Shown here one piece after another: positions 1 to 7,121 of a stretch of DNA of 44,250 bases. The translations under genes were made by a program, and so were the position numbers. The DNA is taken from contig CAZUMH010000016.1 in NCBI GenBank assembly GCA_964621645.1, forward strand, positions 1 to 44,250, in the 5' to 3' direction. The notes beneath the pieces are model-generated. The model saw nothing but the letters and a program-made list of their open reading frames with translations, did no database searches and was not told the DNA's origin. The stretch is from CAZUMH01 sp964621645. GTDB lineage: Bacteria; Zhuqueibacterota; QNDG01; JAGLOF01. How positions within the stretch are numbered: the stretch's first letter is position 1; every line of letters starts with the position of its first letter.

Positions 1-715
1 CCAGAAGTTTGTCCAGGGATGCCGGCAGGAGGGCTGTCACCGGAATCGGAGCGGCTTCGGCTACATCGGGGATCCAGGTATGAAGCGGCATCGATCCCGC
101 CTTGGCAAAGGCAGCTGCAAGGAAGAGAAAGAAGGCAAAATATACCGGAAATCCGCTGAAGGCAAAGGACATTCGGTGCATTTCGAAGGTACCGGTCTGG
201 GCGTATAATAAAAGGATCCCAAACAGAAAAAGAACGTCGGTACTGCCAATGATTATCAGGGATTTTTTCGCAGCAGAGGCGGCTTCTCTTCCACCGGACA
301 GTACCAGTAAAAACAGGGTCACTCCCAGGAATCCCCAGAAAGTAAGCAGAAGGAGAAGGTGATTCGCTGCCAGCACTCCCATTGAAGCCGCGAGCGTCCA
401 GAGAACCGAAGCATAATACTGACCCGGTCGTTCAGTGTCCGCCATAGTCCTGATGGAATAGATGGAAACCAGCAAGCCAAAGAAGGAGGCCGCCATCAAT
501 CCGAAACCGGCTAACGTGTCAACGTGAAAAAGCAATGTGTCGCCAAGCGTTACATCAATCGGCAGCCGCAGAAAAAGCCAGACAGATAATCCCAAGCTGC
601 CGGCACTGCCCAGCAGGGCAAAAAGTTCCCGCACAACCGTGACTCTTTTGGGAATCAGCAGGCAGAGGAGGCCAAGCGTAAAACTCAGAATAAGAGGATA
701 GAGAAGTGGATTCAT
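1..715 (-). CDS. NuoL/HyfB-like proton-translocating membrane subunit (3' part lies outside the window)
   Basis: The reading frame opens at an ATG overlapping the upstream gene's stop (ATGA) and is still open at base 1, giving about 238 residues of an N-terminal part. It is rich in hydrophobic helices. It carries the antiporter-family core around residues 210-238, with MPLHTWIPDVAEAAPIPVTA followed by LLPASLDKLL. These subunits (NuoL/M/N, MrpA/D, HyfB/D/F) move protons or Na+ across the membrane in complex I-like enzymes. It is the last visible gene of the group 4 hydrogenase operon. It is clearly paralogous to the stand-alone antiporter gene at 7122-8933, sharing for example the pattern around FWGFLG and AAKKSL. 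The ion used cannot be told from the sequence. Confidence 0.88.
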   Translation of the reverse strand, partial: MNPLLYPLILSFTLGLLCLLIPKRVTVVRELFALLGSAGSLGLSVWLFLRLPIDVTLGDTLLFHVDTLAGFGLMAASFFGLLVSIYSIRTMADTERPGQYYASVLWTLAASMGVLAANHLLLLLTFWGFLGVTLFLLVLSGGREAASAAKKSLIIIGSTDVLFLFGILLLYAQTGTFEMHRMSFAFSGFPVYFAFFLFLAAAFAKAGSMPLHTWIPDVAEAAPIPVTALLPASLDKLL

Positions 716-1899
716 CAGACACCCAACTCTTTGTTAATCTGTTGTGTACGGTCGTGTGACAGTTTTAGCAGATCGTTTCCAGTCAATACCTGTTCTTTCT
801 TGGTGGCATCATCGACGACGATTACCCGTTCGGTGCAGCAGTAACAGGGATCCACCGCTGCCAGTACCAGGGCCGCGTCGGCAATGGTCTCGCCCACGCA
901 GGCCACTTCGTTTGAAAGGATGTTGGTATAGCTGGGCGCCCGCACTTTATAACGGGCGGGGAAATTGGAGCCATCACTGTAGCAATAATGATAGACCTCG
1001 CCGCGTGGCGCTTCGGCGCGTCCTATTCCTTCTCCGGGCGGCAGCTCCTTCACATGCAGATCGATCACGCCCGGTTTCATCTTGTTGAGGCACTGTTCCA
1101 CGATTTTAATGGATTCGTACATTTCAAGAATACGACAGGCCGCTTTGGCAAAGACATCGCCCTCTTCCAGAACGACTATATCCCAGTCCACCCAGTCGTA
1201 GGCAAAATAGGGATTATCCTTACGCACATCGATGGCCACACCGGATGGGCGGGCTGTGGGACCAACCACACAGTATTGTTTGGCCATCTCATTTGTGAGA
1301 ACGCCAACCCCTTTGGTGCGTGCATGAATAACAGGATCATCCATTACTGCACCCTTGAAAAGATCAACCGCCGGTTTCAGCTTATTCAGCATTTCTCTTA
1401 TCCAGGGGACGTCATCCTCCAGGATGTCTCTTCTGACTCCGCCGACTTTGAACATGGCGTAGCTCTGGCGGTTTCCGGTAATTTTATCGAGAACGTCGCA
1501 GACGATCTCCCGGTATTTCCATACCCACATCCAGACAGTGTTATACCCGATGAAGTGCCCGGCCAGACCCAGCCAGAGCAGGTGGGAGTGAATTCGTTCC
1601 AGTTCACAGATGATGGTCCTGATGTACTGCGCTCTCTCGGGGGCCTCGATTCCTCCCAAATCCTCCATTGCGTTGGTGGAGGCTGCCGGATGACTGGTGG
1701 AACAGATACCGCAGATACGCTCCACTAAAAACACTACCTGATCCCAGGATTTTGATTCGGCCAGTTTCTCAATGCCGCGATGGTTATAGCCGAGCTCGAT
1801 CTCAAGCTTTACCACCTTTTCACCTTCCACATGCAGCCGGAAAAACTCCGGCTCCTCCTGCAGTGGATGATAGGGGCCAATGGGGATTATTTCACTCAT
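715..1899 (-). CDS. Group 4 [NiFe] hydrogenase large subunit (NuoD/EchE/HycE-like)
   Basis: Catalytic subunit of a membrane-bound energy-converting hydrogenase, 394 residues. Both nickel-binding cysteine pairs are present: RICGICSTSH (C63, C66) near the N terminus and DPCYCCTER (C352, C355) near the C terminus. This separates it from the complex I subunit NuoD, which has lost them. A 36-residue tail follows the CTER motif, as in HycE, which is cleaved after Arg during maturation; cleavage here is inferred only. I chose the ATG at 1899 because GAGGAGG lies just upstream and it overlaps the preceding stop as ATGA; an in-frame extension of 12 residues has no such support. It lies between the NuoC-like and NuoL-like genes, with overlaps on both sides. 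Confidence 0.93.
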   Translation of the reverse strand: MSEIIPIGPYHPLQEEPEFFRLHVEGEKVVKLEIELGYNHRGIEKLAESKSWDQVVFLVERICGICSTSHPAASTNAMEDLGGIEAPERAQYIRTIICELERIHSHLLWLGLAGHFIGYNTVWMWVWKYREIVCDVLDKITGNRQSYAMFKVGGVRRDILEDDVPWIREMLNKLKPAVDLFKGAVMDDPVIHARTKGVGVLTNEMAKQYCVVGPTARPSGVAIDVRKDNPYFAYDWVDWDIVVLEEGDVFAKAACRILEMYESIKIVEQCLNKMKPGVIDLHVKELPPGEGIGRAEAPRGEVYHYCYSDGSNFPARYKVRAPSYTNILSNEVACVGETIADAALVLAAVDPCYCCTERVIVVDDATKKEQVLTGNDLLKLSHDRTQQINKELGV

Positions 1900-2333
1900 T
1901 GATCCCTCCTCAAGGGATAATTCCCTTCGGGCCAATCTTCAGGCAGAAGCAGGTGAATCGGATTAGGATGATTCAGAAATTTGATTCCAAACAATTCGGC
2001 CATCTCCCTCTCAATCCATTCCGTGCCTTTGATGACACCGGTGAGCGATTCAATCTCAAGTTTCGATTTGGGCAGCGTCACTCTCAGGGAAAACACCTGG
2101 GGCAGCTGAAAGAAATCGAAGTGGTAGAGGATAAAAATACTATCTTTGGGCATGTCAACCGCGGAAGCTATGATAAAGCGGGCGTTGAGTTTCTCAAAGA
2201 TATGCTTACTGAACCGAACCAGATCATCCGGCTTTATATCGACATAGATCCTCTTTTCGTTGTGTTCCTGCCATTTGAGGATCGCATCGCCGAAATTGGA
2301 CTGCAATTCTTTTTTAATGTCTTTCCAGGTCAT
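1896..2333 (-). CDS. NuoC-like 30 kDa subunit of group 4 hydrogenase
   Basis: 145 residues, matching the complex I 30 kDa subunit (NuoC) and the EchD/HycE N-terminal domain. The family signature is visible as IEREMAELFGI near residue 110, followed by the typical HPNPxxLLLPEDWPEGNYPLRRD ending. It is a structural subunit that bridges the FeS small subunit and the catalytic subunit. AGGAG sits upstream of the ATG. It ends in an ATGA overlap with the large-subunit gene, so the two are probably translationally coupled. Confidence 0.92.
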   Translation of the reverse strand: MTWKDIKKELQSNFGDAILKWQEHNEKRIYVDIKPDDLVRFSKHIFEKLNARFIIASAVDMPKDSIFILYHFDFFQLPQVFSLRVTLPKSKLEIESLTGVIKGTEWIEREMAELFGIKFLNHPNPIHLLLPEDWPEGNYPLRRDQ

Positions 2334-2346
2334 GAGCTCCTCTTGA

Positions 2347-2772
2347 TCACGCCTTTTGTCTGAGCATTTCCAGTAATTTCGCCACCCCGGCGATGATCCC
2401 CTCCGGTTTGGGGGGACAGCCGGGAATATAGATGTCTACGGGCAAGATCTCGTCAACGGTCTTGGGCATAGTATAGCTGCCGTCGAATACACCATGTCCC
2501 AGGGCGCAGGTGCCTATGGCTATTACCACACCCGGTTTTGCCATCTGCTCGTAAACCTCTCTGGCGCGTTCCATGCACTTTATTGTCATGTTGCCCGTTA
2601 CCAGGAGGGCGTCGGCGTGCCGCGGACTGCCAACCAGCACTACACCGAAACGCTCCAAATCGTATCGGGGAGTCAGACAATCCAATATTTCGATGTCACA
2701 GTTATTGCAGCTCCCGGTGGATAGATGATACACCCACGGTGATTTCGTCAATGCTTTAAGTTTTATTCCCAT
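2347..2772 (-). CDS. NuoB-like [NiFe] hydrogenase small subunit
   Basis: 141 residues. It binds the proximal [4Fe-4S] cluster next to the NiFe site, using the cysteines in TGSCNNCD, IGTCALG and PGCPPKPE, the standard NuoB/EchC/HycG arrangement. I chose the ATG at 2772, four bases after the upstream stop, because the start MGIKLKALTKSPWV matches the usual family N terminus. A TTG at 2802 would add 10 residues and overlap the NuoH-like gene. Compact compared with standard [NiFe] small subunits, as expected for group 4, since the medial and distal clusters are absent. Confidence 0.92.
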   Translation of the reverse strand: MGIKLKALTKSPWVYHLSTGSCNNCDIEILDCLTPRYDLERFGVVLVGSPRHADALLVTGNMTIKCMERAREVYEQMAKPGVVIAIGTCALGHGVFDGSYTMPKTVDEILPVDIYIPGCPPKPEGIIAGVAKLLEMLRQKA

Positions 2773-2776
2773 AAAT

Positions 2777-3703
2777 CTACAACCCCAATAAAGCCAGGAC
2801 AACGGCCACGATACCGATAACGGTCACAGGTCCCCAGAGAAATTTCATGGCCTGATCAATACGCAGCCTCGGATTTGTGTTCCTAATGAGGATTATCAAT
2901 ACCAGCAACACAACATACTTGAGAATCGAATAGAGGATGTTCCAGCCTTCGAACCGTACTCCCCCAAGAAAAATATGCACCAGAACCATGGGCAGTACGA
3001 AAAGCATCATCATGCGGGTGAGCTTGTATACGGCCAGCGGCGGACCTGAATATTCCAGGAACGGCCCGCCCATAAGCTCCGTCTCAGCTTCCGGAATATC
3101 GAAAGGAATCAGGGTCAGCTTGGCCTGCATAGTGATTATGGCCACGATCATGGCCAACGCCCCGGACCAGGAACAGAGGACCCAGCCGTAGGTCTGCTGG
3201 TAGGTCACCAGCTGTCCCAGGTGGATCGCTCCGCCGGATTTGATGATCGCTACCATTACTGCCAAAAGAAAAGGCAGTTCATCGGCGAGCATCAGCTTCA
3301 TCTCGCGGCTCGCTCCCAGCGAAGCGATGCGGTTGCGGGAAGCGAAACCGCCCACGATGACCGCTATGGATGGCACCATGAGGAAATAGAGGACAACGAT
3401 CAGGTCACCGGTAAATCCGGTGGAAGGATCGAGGTTTGCCATCCAGATCAGAGTGGAGACAAGAGAGGCCGCTATAATTCCGAAGAGGGGTGCGACCAAA
3501 AAGGTCATTCGGGAACTCCCCCTGGGGACTACTGTTTCCTTTCCCAGGAGCTTAACGAAATCATAAAGCGGCTGCAGCAAAGGCGGCCCCACCCGCCATT
3601 GCACCCGGGCCGTTACCTTTCGGTCTATCCAACTTGCCAGCATTCCAACGATGGCCGTGAACAGAAAACCCGGAAAGATGATGTACGCTAACAGGAAATT
3701 CAT
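2777..3703 (-). CDS. NuoH-like membrane subunit of group 4 hydrogenase
   Basis: 308 residues with about eight hydrophobic helices, matching NuoH/EchB/HycD. The cytoplasmic loop signatures of the family are visible, including ASWIDRKVTARVQWRVGPPL near residue 25 and PFDIPEAETELMGGPFLEYSG near residue 200. This subunit anchors the hydrophilic arm and starts the ion-translocation path. It starts one base after the ferredoxin gene's stop and ends five bases before the small-subunit ATG, so it is clearly part of one operon. Confidence 0.94.
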   Translation of the reverse strand: MNFLLAYIIFPGFLFTAIVGMLASWIDRKVTARVQWRVGPPLLQPLYDFVKLLGKETVVPRGSSRMTFLVAPLFGIIAASLVSTLIWMANLDPSTGFTGDLIVVLYFLMVPSIAVIVGGFASRNRIASLGASREMKLMLADELPFLLAVMVAIIKSGGAIHLGQLVTYQQTYGWVLCSWSGALAMIVAIITMQAKLTLIPFDIPEAETELMGGPFLEYSGPPLAVYKLTRMMMLFVLPMVLVHIFLGGVRFEGWNILYSILKYVVLLVLIILIRNTNPRLRIDQAMKFLWGPVTVIGIVAVVLALLGL

Positions 3704-3704
3704 C

Positions 3705-4193
3705 TTAGATATATTCTTCCTTTTTCCATGGGATTGAGTGAACGATCAAATGTTCGTTGACCAGGAACTTAAACGCTTTTTCATCCGGCTCGAAATCTCC
3801 GTACTGAACAGCCTTCTCCGGGCAATCCTTCACGCAGAGGGGCTCCTCACCTTCCGCAAGCCGTCCGATACAGTAATCACACCGCGAGGTAGCGTATGGA
3901 ATCACTTCCGGAAGGATGGTGCCGAAGGGGCAGGCGTATGAACACGTATTGCAGGAAACGCAGCGGAGATTGTAGCGGTGCACCACGCCGTCCTCCTGCT
4001 TTTCCAAAGCATCGCTGGGGCACGCCTTTACACAGGGTGCTTCACTGCACTTGCGACAGGTGACAGCGAACTCGCCGATCTCACGCAGATACTGAACCCC
4101 GTCATTAAAAGGGTGGTAATAGTAGCTGCAGGCGACTTTGCACTCCTTGCATTTACGGCATGCTTCCAAATCGATATAGAGTCTTTTGGCCAT
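3705..4193 (-). CDS. Four-cluster [4Fe-4S] ferredoxin (HycB/CooF/HydN-like)
   Basis: 162 residues with four cysteine groups that fit four [4Fe-4S] clusters: CRKCKECKVAC, CRKCSEAPCVKACP, CVSCNTCSYACP and CDYC...CVKDCP. HycB/CooF-type proteins carry electrons between an input module and a group 4 hydrogenase. Here the likely input is the HydB/HydG-like pair encoded just upstream. I chose the ATG at 4193 (MAKRLYIDLEACRKC), two bases after the preceding stop; upstream in-frame sequence lies inside the HydG-like gene and does not resemble the family. Confidence 0.92.
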   Translation of the reverse strand: MAKRLYIDLEACRKCKECKVACSYYYHPFNDGVQYLREIGEFAVTCRKCSEAPCVKACPSDALEKQEDGVVHRYNLRCVSCNTCSYACPFGTILPEVIPYATSRCDYCIGRLAEGEEPLCVKDCPEKAVQYGDFEPDEKAFKFLVNEHLIVHSIPWKKEEYI

Positions 4194-4195
4194 AA

Positions 4196-5005
4196 TTATT
4201 CCCAAATATCCGGTAGATTTTCTAACTGCTTGTAGGTAAAGACAGGTCCGTCCTTGCAGATAAAGAGCGAGTCTATCATACAGTGCCGGCACTGGCCGAT
4301 TCCACAGTACATCTTGCGTTCGGTAGAAAGGTAGATGTCCTTTGATTTGAATCCCACTTCGAGCAGTTTAAGCGTGGCGAATTTCATCATGATGGGAGGT
4401 CCGATTACCACTGAAACCGCATTGGCGAGATCAACCTTTACCTTATCCAGAAGAACTGTCACAACACCCTCGGTTCCTTTCCAGTCGGCCGTTGCTTTAT
4501 CGACAGTCATGAGAAGTTCTATATCTTTCTTGAATTCGTCGATCTGGTATTTATAGACTATGTCACCAGGAGTGCGGGCACCATAGCACATGATGATCCG
4601 CTTGAACTTGCTTTTTTCCTTGAGCAGACTGTAGAGGAGTGCCCGGGCCGGGGGAAATCCCACCCCGCCGATTACCAGAAGCACCTCCTTGCCGTAGAAT
4701 TCCTCAACAGGGAAGCCATTGCCATAGGGACCCCGCAATCCCAGTACATCACCTTTATTCAGATTGTGCAGGCGGGAGGTCATGTAGCCGACGTTCTGAA
4801 TGGTGAATTGCAGCTTCTCAGGCTGATGAGCAGGATTGGACATGGCGAAGGGTCCCTCCCCCACTCCCGGAATCATAAGCTCGGCGAATTGGCCGCAACG
4901 ATAGGCGAAAGGTTTCTCCGGTTTCAGGCAAAAGGTCTTTATGTTTTCTGTTTCCTGGATGATATCTTCGATAACTGCTTTTTGGCTTTTGTATGGATTC
5001 ATCAT
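4196..5005 (-). CDS. HydG-like FAD/NAD(P)-binding subunit (hydrogenase gamma type)
   Basis: 269 residues of the ferredoxin-NADP reductase-like family found as the gamma subunit of group 3b hydrogenases (also PyrK-like). Visible in order: a flavin-binding barrel (YRCGQFAELMIPGVGEGPFA), the RGPYGNGFPVE loop, a glycine-rich nucleotide site (LVIGGVGFPPARAL), and a C-terminal [2Fe-2S] motif CGIGQCRHC with a fourth cysteine eight residues on. It would exchange electrons with NAD(P)H. Its presence in an operon for a membrane-bound group 4 hydrogenase is unusual. It is paralogous to the gene at 12163-13017. The ATG at 5002 is an equally possible start. Confidence 0.9.
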   Translation of the reverse strand: MMNPYKSQKAVIEDIIQETENIKTFCLKPEKPFAYRCGQFAELMIPGVGEGPFAMSNPAHQPEKLQFTIQNVGYMTSRLHNLNKGDVLGLRGPYGNGFPVEEFYGKEVLLVIGGVGFPPARALLYSLLKEKSKFKRIIMCYGARTPGDIVYKYQIDEFKKDIELLMTVDKATADWKGTEGVVTVLLDKVKVDLANAVSVVIGPPIMMKFATLKLLEVGFKSKDIYLSTERKMYCGIGQCRHCMIDSLFICKDGPVFTYKQLENLPDIWE

Positions 5006-5026
5006 GGTGCCCTGCGTTGCTCTCGG

Positions 5027-6031
5027 TTATTTATTTAAATCACTCAGCGCTGCCCGCATATCGATTTCACCCTGACACCCTTCGAAACAGCGGCCGCAGC
5101 CGGTGCAGCCCAGCATGCCATAATTATCCTTGAGATATTTAAACTTGCAGAAATATCTGTTCCGGAACCGTTCGAAGAGTTTGGGGCGGGGAGTTCCGCC
5201 TCCGGCCGTCACCGCGTAGCCTGAATACTGGCAGGCGTCCCAGCCGCGCAGCTTGACGAAATCCTTGCGGGTCACATCATCGAGGAAATAGCAGTGACAG
5301 GTGGGACAGGCGTGATTGCAGGCGCCGCACTCCACGCAGGTTTCAGAATGCTTTTTCCACACCGGTGAATCCCAGGATTTTGCCACAACAGAAGCGACCG
5401 ATTCATCAAAACTAAAATTCTTATTATATGTTTTGATATCGGCGACCGCCTTGGCGCGAATCTTTTTCTGTGCCTCTTCCTCCTCCTTGACCACTTCCTT
5501 CAGGGATCTGTCATGCCCTTCCAGAAGTTCCTTGCCCCGCAGACTCCCCACTTCGATAATAAATCCATCCCATACTTGTGATAGATTGAGATCGAAGCTC
5601 TTGACCGGATAGGGATTCCCTCCTACCATGGTACAAAAACATGTCTCAAGGGGCACGGAACAATCCGTGCTCACAATAAGGCTCTCTTCCCGTTTCTGCT
5701 GATAATAGGGATCGGGAAAATCACCGCCGAAGGCCTGATCCAGAATGGGAAGAGCAGCCAGTCCGCAGGCTTTCACACCCAGGAAGAGCCAGGGTTTTTC
5801 GGATTTGGCCACATCTCCGGTCATTTCAGATAAGGGAGGAGTTAAAAAAGATTTCAAAGGCTGAACTGCTCTGGCTTCGTTGTAGACTATTGTGGTGCTG
5901 TTTTCCGGTGATACAGGCTGGAAGAAAAGTCCCCCGTTTTCACGCTGTGGGGCGATGACGGAATACTTTTCCATCCATCCATTCAGGATGGATTTCCAAT
6001 GCGCTTTTCCAACATAGTATTTTTCTGCCAT
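5027..6031 (-). CDS. HydB-like 4Fe-4S subunit (hydrogenase beta type)
   Basis: 334 residues, matching the beta subunit of sulfhydrogenase-type group 3b enzymes (also SudB/AsrA-like). The N-terminal 230 residues form the family-specific domain. The C-terminal third carries two ferredoxin-type motifs, CVECGACNHACPTC and CTGCGRCFEGC, plus the WDACQYSGYAVTAGG segment typical of the family. It would pass electrons from the flavin subunit into the ferredoxin chain. It is the first gene of the group 4 hydrogenase operon, 21 bases before the HydG-like gene, and is paralogous to hydB at 13014-14039. No strong Shine-Dalgarno sequence precedes the ATG. Confidence 0.9.
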   Translation of the reverse strand: MAEKYYVGKAHWKSILNGWMEKYSVIAPQRENGGLFFQPVSPENSTTIVYNEARAVQPLKSFLTPPLSEMTGDVAKSEKPWLFLGVKACGLAALPILDQAFGGDFPDPYYQQKREESLIVSTDCSVPLETCFCTMVGGNPYPVKSFDLNLSQVWDGFIIEVGSLRGKELLEGHDRSLKEVVKEEEEAQKKIRAKAVADIKTYNKNFSFDESVASVVAKSWDSPVWKKHSETCVECGACNHACPTCHCYFLDDVTRKDFVKLRGWDACQYSGYAVTAGGGTPRPKLFERFRNRYFCKFKYLKDNYGMLGCTGCGRCFEGCQGEIDMRAALSDLNK

Positions 6032-6230
6032 AGAAGTACTGTTTCTTTCAGTTTGTACTGATTATTCGATATGTAAAGTAAAAGTCACGAACTTCCAAAC
6101 TGGGTACCCATCAACACGCCGCTTTCTGAGATATCCATAGTTATTTACCATAACGGCGACATTATATAAGCAGAAGAATGATGTTTTCAAGAACGAGAAG
6201 AGCAATGATATTGCCAAAATACTTGAGGTC

Positions 6231-6259
6231 AATATAACAACTGTTCATTTGCGAGTCAA
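6231..6259 (-). promoter_or_regulatory. Predicted sigma-70 promoter of the group 4 hydrogenase operon
   Basis: On the minus strand TTGACT (6254-6259) and TATATT (6231-6236) are separated by exactly 17 bases. It points at the HydB-like gene and would give a leader of roughly 190 bases. Sequence match only. Confidence 0.5.
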
Positions 6260-6275
6260 GGGGAAATTACATTTA

Positions 6276-6293
6276 TTGTGATTTTTTTTACAT
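6276..6293. promoter_or_regulatory. Possible Rex operator (weak)
   Basis: TTGTGAT-TTTT-TTTACAT resembles the Rex consensus TTGTGAA-N4-TTCACAA at 11 of 14 positions. It lies upstream of the predicted -35 box of the group 4 operon rather than over it, which weakens the case for repression from this site. Confidence 0.25.
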
Positions 6294-6408
6294 TTAATTT
6301 GTAAAATACCCAGACTCGTAAAGATAATATTCATACAGAGAGGGCCGCTGCTCCCCAATTTTTCACACAAAACCCGAATCTTCAGTTTTTTATAATAAGA
6401 CGAGAATA

Positions 6409-7010
6409 TTATTTTAAATTATATATAATATTCTCCAATTCGAATTGCAGGTAGACATTACTGATGGTAACGTCTTCCGCTCCCTTGAAGCGGATAGTAG
6501 TGAAATTCAGAATTCCCTTGATGCCGGCACGGATCATAAGATCGAAGATTGACTGGGCGGCCACATCCGGAACGGCGATGATCCCCAGTGGAATCTTGTT
6601 CTTCCTTATATACTCTTCCATTTCCGTCAGCGGATACACCGGCACTCGCAGCTTGTCTCCAATCTTTGTCGGATCTATATCGAAAGCGGCCACAATTCTT
6701 ATATTATCTTCTCTGAAACGCTCATAATTCATAAGCGCCCGGCCGATGTTCCCTGCACCGGCGATGACAATCTGGTACTCGTTGTCTTTTTTCAATATCC
6801 GGCGCAGGTCTTCAGTCAGTTCATTGATCTTATATCCGCCTCTTTTATTCCCGGAAATACCAAAGATTGAAAAATCTTTTCGTACCTGAGCTGAAGTTAC
6901 TCCGATTTCATCCGCCAGTGTTTTGGAAAAAATACGGCTAAACCCCAGCTCCTTGAGTCTGAGAAGCGCCTTTCGATAATGTGACAGCCTTACAACAGAC
7001 TTCTTGCTGA
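6409..7010 (-). CDS. rex: Redox-sensing transcriptional repressor Rex (5' end lost in gap)
   Basis: About 199 residues are readable in one frame from the assembly gap at 7011-7020 to the stop at 6409; Rex is usually about 210 residues, so only some N-terminal residues are missing. The N-terminal winged-helix domain is clear (SVVRLSHYRKALLRLKELG, then SAQVRKDFSIFG), followed by the Rossmann fold with GAGNIGRALMNYERF, which binds NADH/NAD+. The C-terminal dimer helix (LQFELENIIYNLK) is present. Rex represses fermentation and hydrogenase genes when NADH/NAD+ is low. Its position between two hydrogenase gene sets makes them likely targets. An in-frame ATG at 6795 gives a false short version lacking the DNA-binding domain. 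Confidence 0.95.
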
Positions 7011-7020
7011 NNNNNNNNNN
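7011..7020. other. Assembly gap (10 N)
   Basis: A run of ten N removes the start codon region of rex. The length is a placeholder, so distances across it are not reliable. Confidence 0.99.
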
Positions 7021-7069
7021 GTGGATGCTAGTTAGAATATATTAATTTTCCCTTTCGGTGTCAAGTTTT

Positions 7070-7087
7070 TTGTGAAAGAAATCATTT
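7070..7087. promoter_or_regulatory. Possible Rex operator upstream of rex (weak)
   Basis: TTGTGAA-AGAA-ATCATTT has one perfect Rex half-site and one poor one (10 of 14 matches). It lies about 50-60 bases upstream of the probable rex start, where autoregulation would place it. Confidence 0.25.
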
Positions 7088-7095
7088 CTTCCCTA

Positions 7096-7109
7096 GGGCC
7101 ACGAGGCCC
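7096..7109 (-). terminator. Short hairpin after the antiporter gene
   Basis: GGGCC-TCGT-GGCCC begins 12 bases after the antiporter stop on the minus strand. There is no U-run directly after it, so intrinsic termination is uncertain. Confidence 0.25.
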
Positions 7110-7121
7110 CCGAAAATTATT

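Larger units (their letters stand above)
6032..6408. other. AT-rich intergenic region between rex and the group 4 operon
   Basis: 377 bases without a convincing gene. It holds the predicted promoter and a weak Rex-like site described separately. The proximal 200 bases would form the 5' leader of the operon; I see no riboswitch or clear terminator in it. Confidence 0.5.

Noticed and set aside
988..1728. A 246-codon plus-strand frame
   Set aside because: Shadow of the hydrogenase large-subunit gene, which carries both nickel motifs on the minus strand.
1..5005. Reading the NuoB/C/D/H/L-like genes as respiratory complex I
   Set aside because: The NuoD-like subunit keeps both NiFe cysteine pairs (CGIC and DPCxxC), which complex I has lost, and no quinone-related subunits accompany it.
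6409..6795. A short Rex-like protein lacking its DNA-binding domain
   Set aside because: The same frame stays open to the assembly gap and encodes a clear winged-helix domain.
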